Below, piece by piece: positions 9,701 through 16,087 of a stretch of DNA of 24,742 nucleotides (position 1 is its first letter; each line of letters starts with the position of its first letter). The stretch covers positions 1 through 24,742 of the forward strand of contig JWZX01002136.1 in the NCBI GenBank assembly GCA_001275005.1, given 5' to 3'. Source of the stretch: Chrysochromulina tobinii. Lineage: Eukaryota > Haptophyta > Prymnesiales > Chrysochromulinaceae. The notes beneath the pieces were generated by a model. That model saw nothing but the letters and a program-made list of their open reading frames with translations, did not search any database and was not told the DNA's origin. Made by a program: the position numbers and the translations under genes.

Positions 9701-12700
9701 CAGCGCGAGGCGTCCGAGGCAGCCGCCCTCGCCCTCGAAGCACATGCCCTGGAGAAGGCGGAGTGGGAGCTCGCGTCCGCCCATGCCGCGCAGGCCTTCG
9801 AGCGCAGCTTGGCGGATACCACGGAGGCGGCGGCGCGGGAGCGCGCAGCAGCGGAGGCGAGCCTCGCCCGAGCTCAGAGCGAGATCGCGCAGCTCGAATC
9901 TCTCTTCGAGAGCTTGCGGCGCGAGCATGCGGTACTCGTGGCCGACCTCGCCACCGAGCAGGTGAGCGCGATGGAGTGCGATGGAGTGCGACTGATTGTG
10001 ATGGATTGCGACTGATGACCTCCTGATGACCACTCGATGACCACTTGATGAGCGCCTGATGAGCGCCTGATGAGCGCCTGATGACCTCCTGATGACCTCT
10101 TGATGACCTCCTGATGAGCTCTCGCCTCCGAGCAGCAAGCGTACAGCCGCGCGATCACTGCCCCTCCTACTTCCCCTCCCACTTCCCCTCCTCATTGCCC
10201 TCCTCATTGCCCTCCTCATTGCCCTCATTGCAGCAAGCGTACAGCCGCGCGATCGTGTCGCTCAAGACGGGCCACTCGGCCGAATGCCGCCGGCTGCAGG
10301 CGGCCCTCGAGGCCGAGCGAGAGCGCGCCGAGGCTCAATTCCACGAGTGCCTCGCCCAGAAGCAATTAGCAACCCAATTACGCGAGCGGCTCGGCGAGAC
10401 GCATGCACGAAGGACCGAGTACGAGGCGGCGGCCGTCATTGCCTCCCTCATTAGGCCGATTGCCTCCCTCATTAGGACGATTGCCTCCCTCATTAGGACG
10501 ATTGCCTCCCTCATTAGGACGATTGCCTCCCTATTGCCTCACTCATTAGGACGATTGCCTCCCTCATCAGGTACGAGGCGGCGGTCGTGGCTGCCATCGC
10601 GCGCGCGCCCGCAGGCTCACCGGGAGCCCGGCAGCTCGAGGCACGGATTCAAGCGGCCCTCGCAACAGGCGGCGGCGGCTCTGTGTCTGTTGGGGGCGGC
10701 GGCGATGGCGGCTCGACACTTTCGCTCACCCCGTCGCTTCGATCGAGGGTTTCGTCACGCATGCATTCGCAGCTGCCCTCGCCCCTCGCCGGACCGCGCA
10801 AGGGCGGCTTCGGCGCCGCCTCCGCGGCCGCCGCGCCGCTCCCCTCGCCGCTCCCCTCCCCCCTTGCCGGACTGCGCAAGGGCGGCTTTGGCACGGGCTT
10901 CCCGCCAGCACTCGAAACGACGACGACGCCCTCGCCCAAGAATGCCCTGTCGTCGGCGGCGGCCGACGCAGCGGCCGACGCGGCGGCCGGCGGCAGTGGC
11001 GGCGGCCGGAGCAGCGTTGGTGGCCGCAGCATCTTCGACGACGACGGCGCGGACGGACGCGTGCATGACCTGACCGCCTTTGCTCCCAGCGCCACCACGA
11101 GCGAGCGCGGCGGCAGCAGCGAGCGCGGCGACGGTGGGGCCGGCGGCGGCGATGGGGACTCCGATGCTCCCGCCTTTCTCCTCGAGCTCGAGCAGGAGCT
11201 TCGTTACTCTGTCGGTCGCGAACAGGACGCTGCCACGTACGCGGCCGCTCTCCCTCATTAGGATGATTGCCTCCCTCATTAGGATGATTGCCTCCCTCAT
11301 CACGTACGCGGCCGCTCTCCGCCGCTGGATCGCTTCTTGTCTCACTGCCTCCCTCATTAGGATGATTGCCTCCCTCATCACGTACGCGGCCGCTCTCCGC
11401 CGCTGGATCGCTTCTTGTCTCACTGCCTCCCTCATCAGGATGATTGCCTCCCTCATTAGGATGATTGCCTCCCTCATCAGGTTCGTGGCCGACCTCCAAG
11501 CTCAGCTCGATGCCGCGGTGGCCGCACGCGCCGACGCGGCCGCAGCCCACGCTCAGAAAGCGTCCGAGGCGCAGCAAACCATCCTTCGGCTCCAGTCAGA
11601 GGTCAGCCGACCCCGACCCCGACCCCGAACCCGACGAACCCGACCCCGACCCCTTAGCCGACCCCGAACCCGAGGCCCAGCACACCGTCCTGCGGCTACA
11701 GCCGGAGGTGCACGCCTGGAAAAAGAGCCGAGGCGCGTCGTCCAGTGCTCGCCACGGCGCCCATGGGCTCACCACGGCGCCCCTCCCCCCTCCCCACAGG
11801 TGCACGCCTTGCGAGCGGAGACGGCGAGTGCCGACGCCGAGCTCGCGACAGGGGCGGCCGCGTCGGAGCTGCAGCGCCAGCGTCAGCTCCTCGAGTCTGA
11901 GAAGCTCAAGATGGCGTCGATGAAGCGCATGTTCGAGAGCCAGCTGAGTGCGAGCCAGGCGGCACAGGACGCGGAGAAGAGGTGCTCGAGCGCGAGCGGG
12001 TGGAGGGCCTGCCCTCTGATGACCTCTTCTGATGACCTCAGCTGATGACCTCTGATTGCCTCCCCCATCAGGCTGCGGGCGGAGCTCTCGCACGCACGCA
12101 CAGAGCAGCAGCTGAACGCGGCCGAGGCGCAGCGCGCGTCGCTCCAGCGTGCTCGCGAGCGCGCGGAGTTGCCTAATATGGAGCTCGAACATGTGGGCGC
12201 CCAGGAGGGCGCGAGCTCACCAGGGGACAGCGTCGTATTGGGCGAGGCCCCAGGCAGCGTCCCGGGCGGCGCCCAACACAACGCCTCGGGCTCGACGACC
12301 GGTTCCGCGCCCAACACGGCGCGGGGCGAGGGGCGGCGTGTCTGGGAGCGCGAGTCGGCGGCCGCCGAGGCGAAGGTGGCGGAGGAGGTGGCCTCGTTGC
12401 GCGCGCAGCTCCGCTCCATCTCGGCCAAATCGGTCGAGCAATTGGCCGAGCTCCAGACGAGATTGAGCGCCGAGTCGGGCGAGCGGCAGCGGCTCCGGGG
12501 CGCGTACGAACAGAGCGAGGCGGAACTCCGGGAGCTCACCGAGGCCTACTCGCTCGTGTGGGACGAGCTGCAGCAGCAGCGCGGCGCGTTGCAGGCGGCC
12601 ACCGCGCAGCTCGAGGCCATGAAGCTTCATGTCGAGTCGAAGCACACGAACGTCGACATCATCCTGACGCCGAGAGGTTCGTCGAGCGACTCCTCGATGG

Positions 12701-12756
12701 GCTCGAATACGTCGCTGAGGACGAGTGTCGGCTACCCCACCCAAAGCACCCGGTGA
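3370..12756 (+). CDS. Kinesin with N-terminal motor and very long coiled-coil tail, 20 exons
   Basis: Microtubule motor ATPase. Proposed exons: 3370-4425, 4532-4744, 4893-5048, 5220-5303, 5394-5491, 5568-6027, 6170-6475, 6589-6977, 7189-7480, 7588-7749, 8015-8251, 8452-8910, 9080-9184, 9344-9490, 9626-9961, 10234-10418, 10571-11236, 11481-11601, 11800-11981, 12072-12756. They total 6,339 nt, or 2,112 residues. The motor spans about residues 38-465: P-loop GQTGTGKTHT (149-158), switch I NAESSRSH (316-323), switch II LVDLAGSE (365-372, after intron 1), and the closing segment LLGNAYSLMIATISP (after intron 2). The motor core is longer than usual because of Ala-rich insertions between the P-loop and switch I. 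The tail is Ala/Glu/Arg-rich heptad-like coiled coil with an acidic stretch (exon 5), 13 consecutive Gly (5857-5895), poly-Ala (about 6711-6752), and a low-complexity region in exon 17 with two LPSPLAG-RKGGFG copies. All introns are GT-AG: 14 in phase 0, five in phase 2, none in phase 1. Subfamily not assigned. Tail exon edges are less certain than motor exons. Confidence 0.85.
4426..4531 (+). repeat. Kinesin intron 1: 10-bp repeat, exon-end duplication
   Basis: A 106-nt GT-AG intron between PQ and PGRASMRV, needed to join switch I to switch II. It contains about four GATGACCTCG units and degraded ones. Its last 21 nt (4511-4531) repeat the last 22 nt of exon 1 (4404-4425) with one indel and one substitution. 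Confidence 0.85.
4745..4892 (+). repeat. Kinesin intron 2: 33-bp period repeat
   Basis: A 148-nt phase-0 intron with donor GTGAGT and acceptor CGCGTAG. Splicing joins LTKML to ASSLLGNAYSLM, the expected kinesin order. A 24-nt block (4770-4793) recurs at 4803-4826, built on CTGATGGCCA. Confidence 0.85.
5049..5219 (+). repeat. Kinesin intron 3: 36-bp repeat
   Basis: A 171-nt intron with donor GTGAGG and acceptor CTCATCAG. A 36-bp unit is present at 5098-5133 and 5134-5169, with a partial third to about 5189. Each unit holds CTAATGACC and GATGACC cores. Two ACTACCTGATTGCCTCT copies precede it. Confidence 0.8.
5304..5393 (+). repeat. Kinesin intron 4: pure 10-bp repeat with duplicated exon end
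   Basis: A 90-nt intron made of about seven CCTCTGATGA units. Its last 23 nt (5371-5393) repeat the last 23 nt of exon 4 (5281-5303) with two substitutions, both ending TTTCGGAGCTGCAG. Confidence 0.85.
5492..5567 (+). repeat. Kinesin intron 5: shortest intron, bounded by a 29-bp AGGT duplication
   Basis: A 76-nt intron. The sequence from AG|GTGCGAGG at 5490-5518 recurs from AG|GTACGAGG at 5566-5594 with one substitution in 29. The GT of copy 1 acts as donor and the AG of copy 2 as acceptor. Acceptor module CTCATTAG. Confidence 0.85.
6028..6169 (+). repeat. Kinesin intron 6: three degenerate copies of the downstream exon start
   Basis: A 142-nt intron. Sequences resembling the exon 7 start (from 6170) occur at the donor (6028-6046, GTGAGGACACGAGCGCC) and in the middle (about 6099-6125), each preceding a CTCATCAG module. 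The middle copy sits directly after its own CTCATCAG, so it could be a decoy or alternative exon start. Confidence 0.75.
6476..6588 (+). repeat. Kinesin intron 7: CTCTCTGATGGC repeat
   Basis: A 113-nt intron with about eight GATGGCCTC-type units and acceptor CTCATCAG. The donor side GTGCGCGCTCTCC...GCCCTCTCTGAT resembles the exon 8 start GTGCACTCCCTCGGCCCTCTGAT. Confidence 0.75.
6978..7188 (+). repeat. Kinesin intron 8: eight 21-bp units, most ending in a 3' splice-site-like TTAG
   Basis: A 211-nt phase-2 intron. The donor-side copy (6978-7016) of the exon 9 start (7189-7225) differs by a few substitutions and a 2-nt insertion, and carries a stop. Then come eight 21-bp units, CCTCCCTCATTAG followed by GACGATTG. 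The last unit provides the real acceptor. Confidence 0.85.
7481..7587 (+). repeat. Kinesin intron 9: CCTGATTGCACTTGAT repeats
   Basis: A 107-nt intron joining AAYQ to ERLENFES. Alternating CCCTGATTGCACTTGATGG and CCCTGATGATGA units fill it. Acceptor CTCATCAG. Confidence 0.8.
7750..8014 (+). repeat. Kinesin intron 10: long GCTGATGGCG array
   Basis: A 265-nt intron with donor GTGAGT and acceptor GGTCGCAG. About 18 imperfect 10-bp units (GCTGATGGCG, ACTGATGGCG, GCTGATGACG) cover about 7758-7940, followed by non-repetitive sequence. Confidence 0.85.
8252..8451 (+). repeat. Kinesin intron 11: 12-bp CCTCCTAATTGC array
   Basis: A 200-nt intron with about a dozen 12-bp units that shift from CCTCCTAATTGC to CCTCCTCATTGC from left to right. 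This is a variant gradient typical of repeat expansion. Acceptor CCCGCAG. Confidence 0.85.
8911..9079 (+). repeat. Kinesin intron 12: contains a 39-bp copy of the exon 12 end including its donor
   Basis: A 169-nt intron. Three CTCCTGATTGCC units are followed by a copy (8971-9009) of 8883-8921 with two substitutions, so two potential donors (GTACGC at 8911, GTATGC at 8999) lie 88 nt apart. Acceptor CTCATCAG. Confidence 0.8.
9185..9343 (+). repeat. Kinesin intron 13: short GATNNCCTC repeats with a decoy acceptor
   Basis: A 159-nt intron. An internal CCTCAG|GTGGCCGAGCTCAAG at about 9267-9287 resembles the true exon 14 start (CATCAG|GTGGCGGCTGCC). No GT donor follows it, so it is read as intronic. 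Confidence 0.7.
9491..9625 (+). repeat. Kinesin intron 14: GATGACCTCC array
   Basis: A 135-nt intron with roughly nine 10- to 11-bp units, donor GTGAGG and acceptor CTCCCGCAG. Confidence 0.8.
9962..10233 (+). repeat. Kinesin intron 15: two different arrays around a fossil of the unsplit exon
   Basis: A 272-nt intron, the longest. GATGACCTCCT and GATGAGCGCCT units lead to a 36-nt block (10121-10156) that matches the last 15 nt of exon 15 (9947-9961) joined to the first 21 nt of exon 16 (10234-10254), with one substitution. A CCTCCTCATTGC array then runs to the acceptor. Confidence 0.85.
10419..10570 (+). repeat. Kinesin intron 16: 21-bp acceptor-unit array
   Basis: A 152-nt phase-2 intron. 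About six 21-bp units of CCTCCCTCATTAG plus GACGATTG, one truncated; the last provides CATCAG. The donor side (10419-10437) repeats the exon 17 start (10571-10589) with two substitutions. Confidence 0.85.
11237..11480 (+). repeat. Kinesin intron 17: 21-bp units nested in a 78-bp duplication
   Basis: A 244-nt phase-2 intron. CACGTACGCGGCCGCTCTC from the exon 17 end recurs at 11301 and 11379 as part of a 78-bp tandem unit (11301-11378 and 11379-11456). CCTCCCTCATTAG + GATGATTG units lie between and after them. Confidence 0.85.
11602..11799 (+). repeat. Kinesin intron 18: stop-free, GACCCC-rich, with a diverged unsplit-exon copy
   Basis: A 198-nt putative intron that is a multiple of three and has no in-frame stop, so retention is possible. 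GACCCC/GAACCC repeats are followed by 11672-11719, which matches the exon 18 end (11566-11601) joined to the exon 19 start (11800-). It has seven differences in the 36-nt upstream part, but the encoded peptide is similar. Donor GTCAGC is weak; acceptor CCCCACAG is good. Confidence 0.65.
11982..12071 (+). repeat. Kinesin intron 19: GATGACCTC units
   Basis: A 90-nt phase-2 intron with three to four GATGACCTC or GATTGCCTC units and acceptor CATCAG. It joins AEK-R to LRAELSHAR in one frame. The donor AG|GTGCTC is weak. Confidence 0.75.
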
Positions 12757-13074
12757 CGGTTGAGAAATGGTGGGCCACTCGCGCGCACTTGATCTTGAAC
12801 CGCTAACGCGCTATGTACTGACAGCCGTACTCTCGTCCGGTCTGACTCTCTGTCACCTCCGCGTCGCGGCTGGGTGTGAGCTCGAGCCTGGGGCGACCGC
12901 TTCTGGGACCGCTTCCGGGACCCGGGTTGAATTACTAATACTATTAGAAAACAAGCTCGCAGGCAAGATCATGGACAAGGACTAACAAGTCACATGCGAC
13001 GTCATCACCCGTCATGCGTACCATGAAGAAGACCGTAAATAACGTGCCGACGTGTCGACCGCCAACGCGCACTC
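12757..13074. other. Convergent intergenic region
   Basis: Lies between the stop of the kinesin (+) and the stop of the next gene (-), so it should hold both 3' ends. A small duplication (GCTTCTGGGACC / GCTTCCGGGACC, about 12899-12922) is visible. No gene was found. Confidence 0.6.
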
Positions 13075-14127
13075 TCACCAAACGGCGCTGTCGGCAGCCG
13101 CTGACACGGTCGCTTTCGCCGGCGGCGGCAGCACATCGTCCGCCGTCGGCGGCATGTCATCGTCCGCCGCTCCCGTCATCACATCGTCCACCGCCGGCGT
13201 CCCCTCCAAATCTGCACGCTCTTGCGCCGCCGCCGCCGCCGCTCGAGCCGCCGCCGCCGTCGCCGCCTGTGAATTCACAGCCTCGGCTGCACGTGCCTCC
13301 GCCTCCTGCTGCGCCACCACGTACCGGCTGTCCATGCTGCGCGACTTGGCGCGCTCGACCTCCTCCTTGGCGCGCTTCGCCTTCTCCTTCGCCCGCGCCC
13401 GGTCCGTCGCCGTGGTCCGTAGCTCGTGCGCGGGCGTGCGCATGTACTCCATCTGCCTGTTCCGGTGCTCGAAGTTGCACACGGCGACGCTCTCCTTGTA
13501 CGAGGAGCGCAGCTCCGCGAGCTTGCGGAGCTCCTGCATCTGGCGCTGCTTCTCGAGCTGCCACTCCCGCCCCTTGGTGCTCATCTCGCGCTTCGAACCG
13601 AATTTGGGTCCGGCCTCCGGCGGCGGCGGTGCGGACGGCGGCGGCGGCGACGCTGCGAGCTGCTCGAAGAGGGCGTGCGCCTCGGTCGAGGCGCCCACGT
13701 CGCACGTGAACGTCTTCTTGCGCCAGTGCGCCGGCTTGGGCGTGTGGGTCGGCTTCGGGTTGATGGCTGCTTCCGCGCGGGCCTTGAGCATCTCCTGGCG
13801 CGCCATCTCTCGAATCGGCTCCTCCTGGAGCCTCTCAAGCAGCTCGCTAAACTGGCGGCCGCTGTTGATATTGTCCTTGGTCATGACGGTCTCGAGCTCG
13901 TCCTCGCTGAGCATCGACCTCCAACGCGCGCCGGCCTTCTCCTTGGACTTCATGTACGTGGGCGCACCGCCACGGGAGGTCTTGCTGCGCCGCGTGGACG
14001 GCGCGCCGCTGGTGTGAGTGGACCGTGTCCGTGAGGTCGAAGGAGGTGGCTCGTACTGCGGTTCTTGCTTGGCGACCTTGGATAGGTATTCGATGCGTGC
14101 GCTGCTGCGCGCCTCCGATTTGAGCAT
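13075..14127 (-). CDS. Unrecognised charged coiled-coil protein
   Basis: About 350 residues from the ATG at 14127 (MLKSEARSS) to the TGA at 13075-13077. The frame stays open upstream to an ATG at 14367, but that extension is Pro/Arg/Phe-mixed and looks like 5' UTR, so the internal start was chosen. The protein has a basic N-terminal half, a conserved-looking acidic and amphipathic segment (LSEDELETVMTKDNINSGRQF), a Pro-rich linker (SPPPPSAPPPPEAG), then a long Lys/Arg/Glu/Ala helical region and an acidic, Ala-rich C-terminus. No enzyme motif, signal peptide or membrane segment is visible. The composition resembles cytoskeletal or axonemal coiled-coil proteins, but no family is assigned. It is convergent with the kinesin gene and apparently intronless. 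Confidence 0.7.
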   Translation of the reverse strand: MLKSEARSSARIEYLSKVAKQEPQYEPPPSTSRTRSTHTSGAPSTRRSKTSRGGAPTYMKSKEKAGARWRSMLSEDELETVMTKDNINSGRQFSELLERLQEEPIREMARQEMLKARAEAAINPKPTHTPKPAHWRKKTFTCDVGASTEAHALFEQLAASPPPPSAPPPPEAGPKFGSKREMSTKGREWQLEKQRQMQELRKLAELRSSYKESVAVCNFEHRNRQMEYMRTPAHELRTTATDRARAKEKAKRAKEEVERAKSRSMDSRYVVAQQEAEARAAEAVNSQAATAAAARAAAAAAQERADLEGTPAVDDVMTGAADDDMPPTADDVLPPPAKATVSAAADSAVW

Positions 14128-14423
14128 GATGCCAGGTGTTGGGCGGGGTTGGCCGGAGGGAGAACGCTCAGGGACCCGAACTAAAGTTCGTTTCGTACCA
14201 AACGTACGAGCAAGCCGTGTTTGGGAGAAACTTGACAAGAAAGGGGGGAAAGGGGGGAGGGGTGATTTCCTAAGTAGGTGCCAGATCGATCCGTAAAGGC
14301 CTGGTGCGTCCATCTGTGGCCATCCAACTCTCTCAGCACGGCCATGACCCAGATGCCACGACCCCACAGACTATGAGCTCAGGCAGCCGAGCTGAGTCTC
14401 TGCCCAAACAGCTCGCTGTCCAT
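14128..14423. other. 5' flank of the coiled-coil gene
   Basis: Contains G-rich purine tracts (AAAGGGGGGAAAGGGGGGAGGGG, about 14241-14263) and an AAGTTCGTTTCGTACC...GGTACG-like dyad region near 14184-14208. This is the likely promoter/5' UTR. No specific element is identified. Confidence 0.4.
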
Positions 14424-14504
14424 CAGTGTAAAGCCAGGCACCGGGCATGGCAGTGTAAAGCCAGGCACCGGGCATGGCAGTGTAAAGCCAGGCACCGGGC
14501 ATGG
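14424..14504 (+). repeat. Three perfect 27-bp tandem repeats
   Basis: A unit beginning CAGTGTAAAGCCAGG and ending CACCGGGCATGG occurs three times without mismatch. On the minus strand it reads in frame as CPVPGFTLP-type nonapeptides at the end of the zinc-ribbon-like gene, so it may be a coding repeat there. Confidence 0.95.
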
Positions 14505-14905
14505 CACGTGCACGCAGACCTCCGAGCAAATGGTGCAGCGCACCTGATCAGAGGCGTCGCCGATGACCATCTCGCGCGCCACTGGGTCGCCGCCCTCATG
14601 TGCATGAGCGCGATCTCATATTTCTCGATGAGCGGCGTATCGCACTTCGGGCACGTCTCCAGTTTTTGCTCATTTCGCAACTTCTTGGTGCCCTGTTCCA
14701 TCTCATCGCTGTCTTCCCCATCTTCCTCATCCTCGTCTTCGTCCTCCACCTCATCCTCCTCTTGTACTTTGTCTATGCCTTCCACCTCCTCGCCTACCGC
14801 CTCTGCTAGCAACGGATGCCAATAGAGTGCGGCGGAGAATGCACGGCTTCCCCGCTGGAAGTGGAGGTCTGCAAGATTATGGAGCTCGATCACCATCTGC
14901 AGGTG
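14505..14905 (-). pseudogene. Zinc-ribbon-like, acidic fragment with an apparent frame break
   Basis: The upper frame (about 14905 down to about 14610) reads a helical segment (ELHNLADLHFQRG), a long Glu/Asp run and a CPKCDTPLIEKYEIAL zinc-knuckle-like motif. The continuation that looks conserved (GGDPVAREMVIGD then VRCTICSEVC, a second CxxC) is in another frame from about 14600 down, with no splice-site pair obvious between them. This suggests a one-base shift, a tiny intron or decay. It probably belongs to the same gene as the exons to the right (15093-16048). The function is unknown; two CxxC pairs suggest metal binding. Confidence 0.4.
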
Positions 14906-15092
14906 GTTGATGAACTCTTGCCTCCCCTCTGCACACAGCCACACCCCTGCCACCACGCAGAAGGAGGGCCAAGGCTAACCCCCCCCTCCGGAGCACCACC
15001 TCGAGATCCTCGCCTAATGACTGCCACGACCATTCTGCAGTGGGGCACTCCATCACTGGCCGCGTGGCCGCGTGTAGATGAGGAGTCCATAG

Positions 15093-15740
15093 TCATCCCC
15101 GATTCCCCGTCGTCCGAGTGCACCCCCACCTGCCGCTGCGCGGCAGTTGGTTGGTGTGCAATGCCGGATCCGACCCGGTGCGTGGGAAGTGGCTAGCCGT
15201 GTACTTGTCCTCTGCCTCGTGCTTCAACTTCGGATTATGGAACCCAAAGTCAGCCGCCCTCGCCCAGGCATCAGCCATGACGTGGTTGATCGGCACGCCC
15301 GGGACGCCCCTGGCAATGAGAGCCGCCGCCGCGTGCTCGGCCTCGACGTTGGCTTGTGCGAGCTCATAGACCAGTGAGAATTTGGCTGGCCCATTTAGCT
15401 CGCAAGCTTTCAGTCGGTTGGCCAAAGGCGCAAGTCGAAGGGCTGCGTCGGAGTTGCCAGCCAACACTTTGCAGAGAATGGCTGCATTCGCAAGCACGCC
15501 CTCTGCTGTCGGCGCATATGCCATCGCCGCTTGCACCGTACACGAAAGTGCGATCGACATGTCGTCAGACGAAGCCAGAGTTCGTCCCACTCTCATCCTA
15601 CGGAGCTCGGCCAAGGCGCTGCGCTGCGCCAAGAGGGACTTGGCCTCCGCCGCCGTTAGGTCGCCAAACTGTCGCGCAAACGCATCGTGCCTGAGCCTTT
15701 CGGCGCTCACACAGGCATCCACATGAGGAGCAACTAGGAC
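15093..15740 (-). CDS. Hypothetical helical repeat protein exon
   Basis: An open stretch with ordinary protein-like composition (for example RLRHDAFARQFGDLT, SIALSCTVQAAMAYAPTAEG, KFSLVYELAQANVEAEHAAAAL). It looks like Ala/Leu-rich helical hairpins, perhaps TPR- or Sel1-like, but no consensus is clear. It likely joins an upstream exon at 15780-16048 and a downstream exon near 14905 (acceptor CTGCAG before MVIELHN). Exact exon borders were not resolved. Confidence 0.4.
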   Translation of the reverse strand, partial: VLVAPHVDACVSAERLRHDAFARQFGDLTAAEAKSLLAQRSALAELRRMRVGRTLASSDDMSIALSCTVQAAMAYAPTAEGVLANAAILCKVLAGNSDAALRLAPLANRLKACELNGPAKFSLVYELAQANVEAEHAAAALIARGVPGVPINHVMADAWARAADFGFHNPKLKHEAEDKYTASHFPRTGSDPALHTNQLPRSGRWGCTRTTGNRG

Positions 15741-15779
15741 CGCTGGCGGATCAGATCTGATCCTCGTCTGCTTGAAGTA

Positions 15780-16048
15780 CTTCTTACACACAGAATGGTC
15801 ACTCCCCACCACAGCTCGTCGTCACCAACGCCCCAGCGTGCAAAGACTCGCTGGCCTACCCGGTACGGCCCAACACCTTGGCTGCGAGTCGAAGGCTGAC
15901 ACGTAGCCAAGGTGAAAGCCTGGAGCTGCGTCTCATAGTTCCCGAGCAATTTATCGACTGTCGAAGGGCTGGCTCTGGGAAGGTCCGGACGAGCTTTGGC
16001 CAGATCGGCGCAGAGCAAAGTGCCATCGTACGTACGGATGCGCGGCTC
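15780..16048 (-). CDS. Hypothetical exon with Tudor/SH3-like segment
   Basis: On the minus strand a TTTCAG acceptor precedes GAG at 16048, giving EPRIRTYDGTLLCADLAKARPDL and then YRVGQRVFARWGVGDDELWWGV. The latter pattern (VGQ-V-ARW...WW-GV) resembles the start of Tudor, SH3-like or PWWP-like beta-barrel modules. The exon's downstream border is uncertain; a GTAAGA lies near 15786. Probably the same gene as the entries to the left. Confidence 0.4.
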
Positions 16049-16087
16049 CTGAAATCACAAGCCTCTCGAAGCCAAACGGTCTCATCA

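Noticed and set aside
4426-12071. DNA-transposon-type introner elements
   Set aside because: The introns do not share one common body or terminal inverted repeats. The flanking copies are long exon segments rather than short target-site duplications, so local tandem duplication fits better. Transposon origin is not fully excluded.
14128-14367. Extension of the minus-strand coiled-coil protein to an upstream ATG at 14367
   Set aside because: The extra 80 residues are poorly protein-like and lie over G-rich tracts; the start at 14127 is more plausible.
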